DNA of 14,387 nt, taken from assembly GCA_026770585.1 (NCBI GenBank), contig MU646372.1, positions 259,598 through 273,984 on the forward strand, given 5' to 3'. Shown here piece after piece: positions 13,302-14,387 of the stretch (its first letter is position 1; each line of letters starts with the position of its first letter). The DNA comes from Baffinella frigidus (taxonomy: Eukaryota > Cryptophyceae > Cryptomonadales > Baffinellaceae). The translations under genes were made by a program, and so were the position numbers. The notes below the pieces were generated by a model that saw only the letters and a program-made list of their open reading frames with translations, had not been told where the DNA came from and did no database searches.

Positions 13302-13473
13302 CCACGCAAGAGTGTGGGGCAGAGTGGCCTGCAGGAGAAATAGTCAGATCTGACTATTTTTTAAGTTCATAAGTGGACATTTTCCCCAGAGAAAAATGGA
13401 AATTTCGGAAAGTTGGTACAAATTCCGCGTGAACTGACTTGTTTTGCCAGGCCAGCCCTACACTCTTGCGTGG
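13302..13473 (+). mobile_element. CCACGC-family MITE, complete copy C
   Basis: 172 bp from CCACGCAAGAGTGTGGGGCA to CTACACTCTTGCGTGG. The internal palindrome AAATAGTCAGATCTGACTAT lies at 13338-13357. Flanks (TT left, AA right) show no clear target duplication. Followed by AGGTCCCTTGAC, as are two other fragments downstream. Confidence 0.9.
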
Positions 13474-13485
13474 AAGGTCCCTTGA

Positions 13486-13705
13486 CCCGTCGCGTCCTCG
13501 TCAACTGCAGGGCGCATTTGCGTTGGAGAATGGGGGCGACTGTCATATTTTTCATTGCGATGTCCATCAAAACGATCGATCCACCCCCGGGTGAAATGAG
13601 ATCCTCTTAAAAAGGTCGCGGTTGAAAATGGAAGGGGCGCATTTCACCCATGTGATAATAATCGTGATCTTTACCACACCATGGGTCCCTTTTAAATTGG
13701 TCCGG
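13486..13705 (-). repeat. Inverted copy of the 219-bp segment
   Basis: The complement of 11467-11685, nearly identical. It lies next to CCACGC-family copies and not inside the 440-bp TIRs, so the segment can occur independently of that element. Confidence 0.95.
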
Positions 13706-13730
13706 GTGAAATGACCCCCGGGTGAAATGA

Positions 13731-13788
13731 GCCCTACACTCTTGCGTGGCAGGTCCCTTGACGACCGTTTTCTTGCTCTCTTGCGTGG
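13731..13788 (+). mobile_element. CCACGC-family terminal fragments
   Basis: GCCCTACACTCTTGCGTGG (13731-13749) and CTCTTGCGTGG (13778-13788) are isolated right ends of the family. They are separated by GACGACCGTTTTCTTGCTCT, which also follows the copy at 13796-13913. This indicates local tandem duplication with deletions. Confidence 0.8.
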
Positions 13789-13795
13789 TTTGTGG

Positions 13796-13913
13796 ATTTT
13801 TTAAGTTCATAAGTGGACATTTTCCCCAGAGAAAAATGGAATTTTCGGAAAGTTGGTACAAATTCCGTGTGAACTGACTTGTTTTGCCAGGTCAGCCCTA
13901 CACTCTTGCGTGG
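13796..13913 (+). mobile_element. CCACGC-family MITE, 5'-truncated copy E
   Basis: Matches 13356-13473 almost base for base, but the left TIR and the internal TAG.CAGATC stem are absent. It ends CTACACTCTTGCGTGG followed by AAGGTCC, the same right flank as copy C. Confidence 0.9.
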
Positions 13914-13914
13914 A

Positions 13915-14058
13915 AGGTCCTTTGACGACCGTTTTCTTGCTCTCCCAGTCCCTCATCTTTTGCTCGGATGGGTAGTGGGTACTTAACGTGGCCAACTTCC
14001 CGATGAGTACCACCTCCAACGTCCGAGACCCGGACGCCAATTCTTCCATGAAGGTCCA
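13915..14058. pseudogene. Coding-like fragment S, second inverted-halves copy
   Basis: 13915-13965 on the minus strand reads EQKMRDWESKKTVVKG. 14003-14058 on the plus strand reads MSTTSNVRDPDANSSMKVQ. These are the same two halves as in 12880-13030, the first one flipped. Confidence 0.55.
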
Positions 14059-14095
14059 ACCTAATTCGGGAACACGTATTTTTTTTGAGACTCTG

Positions 14096-14145
14096 GCAAC
14101 GAAAATTACTACACAGACACAGCAATTGTGAAGTAATTTTCGTGT
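14096..14145. repeat. Minimal core hairpin
   Basis: GCAACGAAAATTACTACACA on the left and TGTGAAGTAATTTTCG on the right (14127-14142) form a 16-bp stem with one mismatch. It is the shared core motif of several MITEs, here without any recognisable outer arms. Confidence 0.75.
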
Positions 14146-14246
14146 AAAAAGTGCTGACACGTCCTTGTCGCGTCCTGATTTGTACGGGGCACGTCCTTTT
14201 AAAAAGAACAGTTAGTACGGGCGCGACCTGGAGGGACACTCACAGT

Positions 14247-14300
14247 GGAAGCTTCCGATGAGCGCCACCTCGAACGTCTGGGGTATGACTTCTTCCATGA
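14247..14300 (+). pseudogene. Coding-like fragment S, partial forward copy
   Basis: CCGATGAGCGCCACCTCGAA and the following bases read PMSATSNV and then diverge (WGMTSSMRV). It runs into the ATACAT microsatellite. Confidence 0.5.
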
Positions 14301-14302
14301 GG

Positions 14303-14304
14303 GT

Positions 14305-14359
<55 letters not shown>

Positions 14360-14387
14360 CATACATATACATATACATATACATATA
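14303..14387 (+). repeat. (ATACAT)n microsatellite reaching the window end
   Basis: About 14 hexamer units with one CACATAC-type interruption near 14360. It continues past the window edge. Confidence 0.97.

Noticed and set aside
14199-14384. Minus-strand frame with Met-Tyr repeats
   Set aside because: Simple translation of the ATACAT microsatellite.

Overview
This window looks like non-coding, repeat-rich nuclear DNA from a eukaryote. I find no gene I would stand behind: no long open frame, no rRNA, and no tRNA or CRISPR array that I could recognise. Heptameric arrays of the TTTAGGG/CCCTAAA type fit lineages with plant-type telomeres (land plants, many green algae, brown algae, chromerids). 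I cannot choose among these, and GC content and repeats do not settle it. All coordinates and alignments were counted by hand, so boundaries may be off by a base or two.

The dominant content is short hairpin-forming elements of about 110-440 bp with terminal inverted repeats (TIRs) and no coding capacity, resembling MITEs (non-autonomous DNA transposons). At least eight types are visible: a 17-bp-TIR element (1366-1579, relative at 6097-6283); a 29-bp-TIR element (2968-3111); the ATCTCC-ended pair (5431-5569, 11773-11915); TTATCCGGGG-ended (6482-6621); GAGCCAATC-ended with a TA duplication (5734-5937); GTGCGGG-ended (9591-9743); a 440-bp element (11311-11750); and the CCACGCAAGAGTG family, with complete copies at 4246-4420, 9954-10126 and 13302-13473 plus fragments. 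Several insertions can be checked inside this window because a related copy of the host sequence lacks the insert.

Layout. 1-1600: small direct repeats, palindromes and one complete MITE. 2148-3163: three decayed copies of a coding-like module (core GKRGTLQSLDGSTGKWRIRL), the last split by a MITE. 3171-4420: a MITE, tandem repeats and a thrice-repeated GC-rich segment. 4583-4840: G-rich telomere-like array. 5033-7241: dense mosaic of MITEs and paralogous host segments. 7345-8010: host repeat and a large imperfect inverted repeat. 8112-8758 and 10354-11046: C-rich telomere-like arrays flanking a fold-back of two ~240-bp arms (8921-9168, 9771-10003). 11172-11952: a doubly inserted host segment. 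12232-12878: GA run, dispersed repeat, short G-rich telomere-like stretch and a 25-bp minisatellite. 12880-14300: repeated coding-like fragments mixed with CCACGC-family copies. 14303-14387: ATACAT microsatellite running off the end.

There is no gene cooperation to describe. The main result is a layered transposition history, including a shared ~70-bp core hairpin (arms near GCAACGAAAATTACTACACA) that sits inside several MITEs with unrelated ends.
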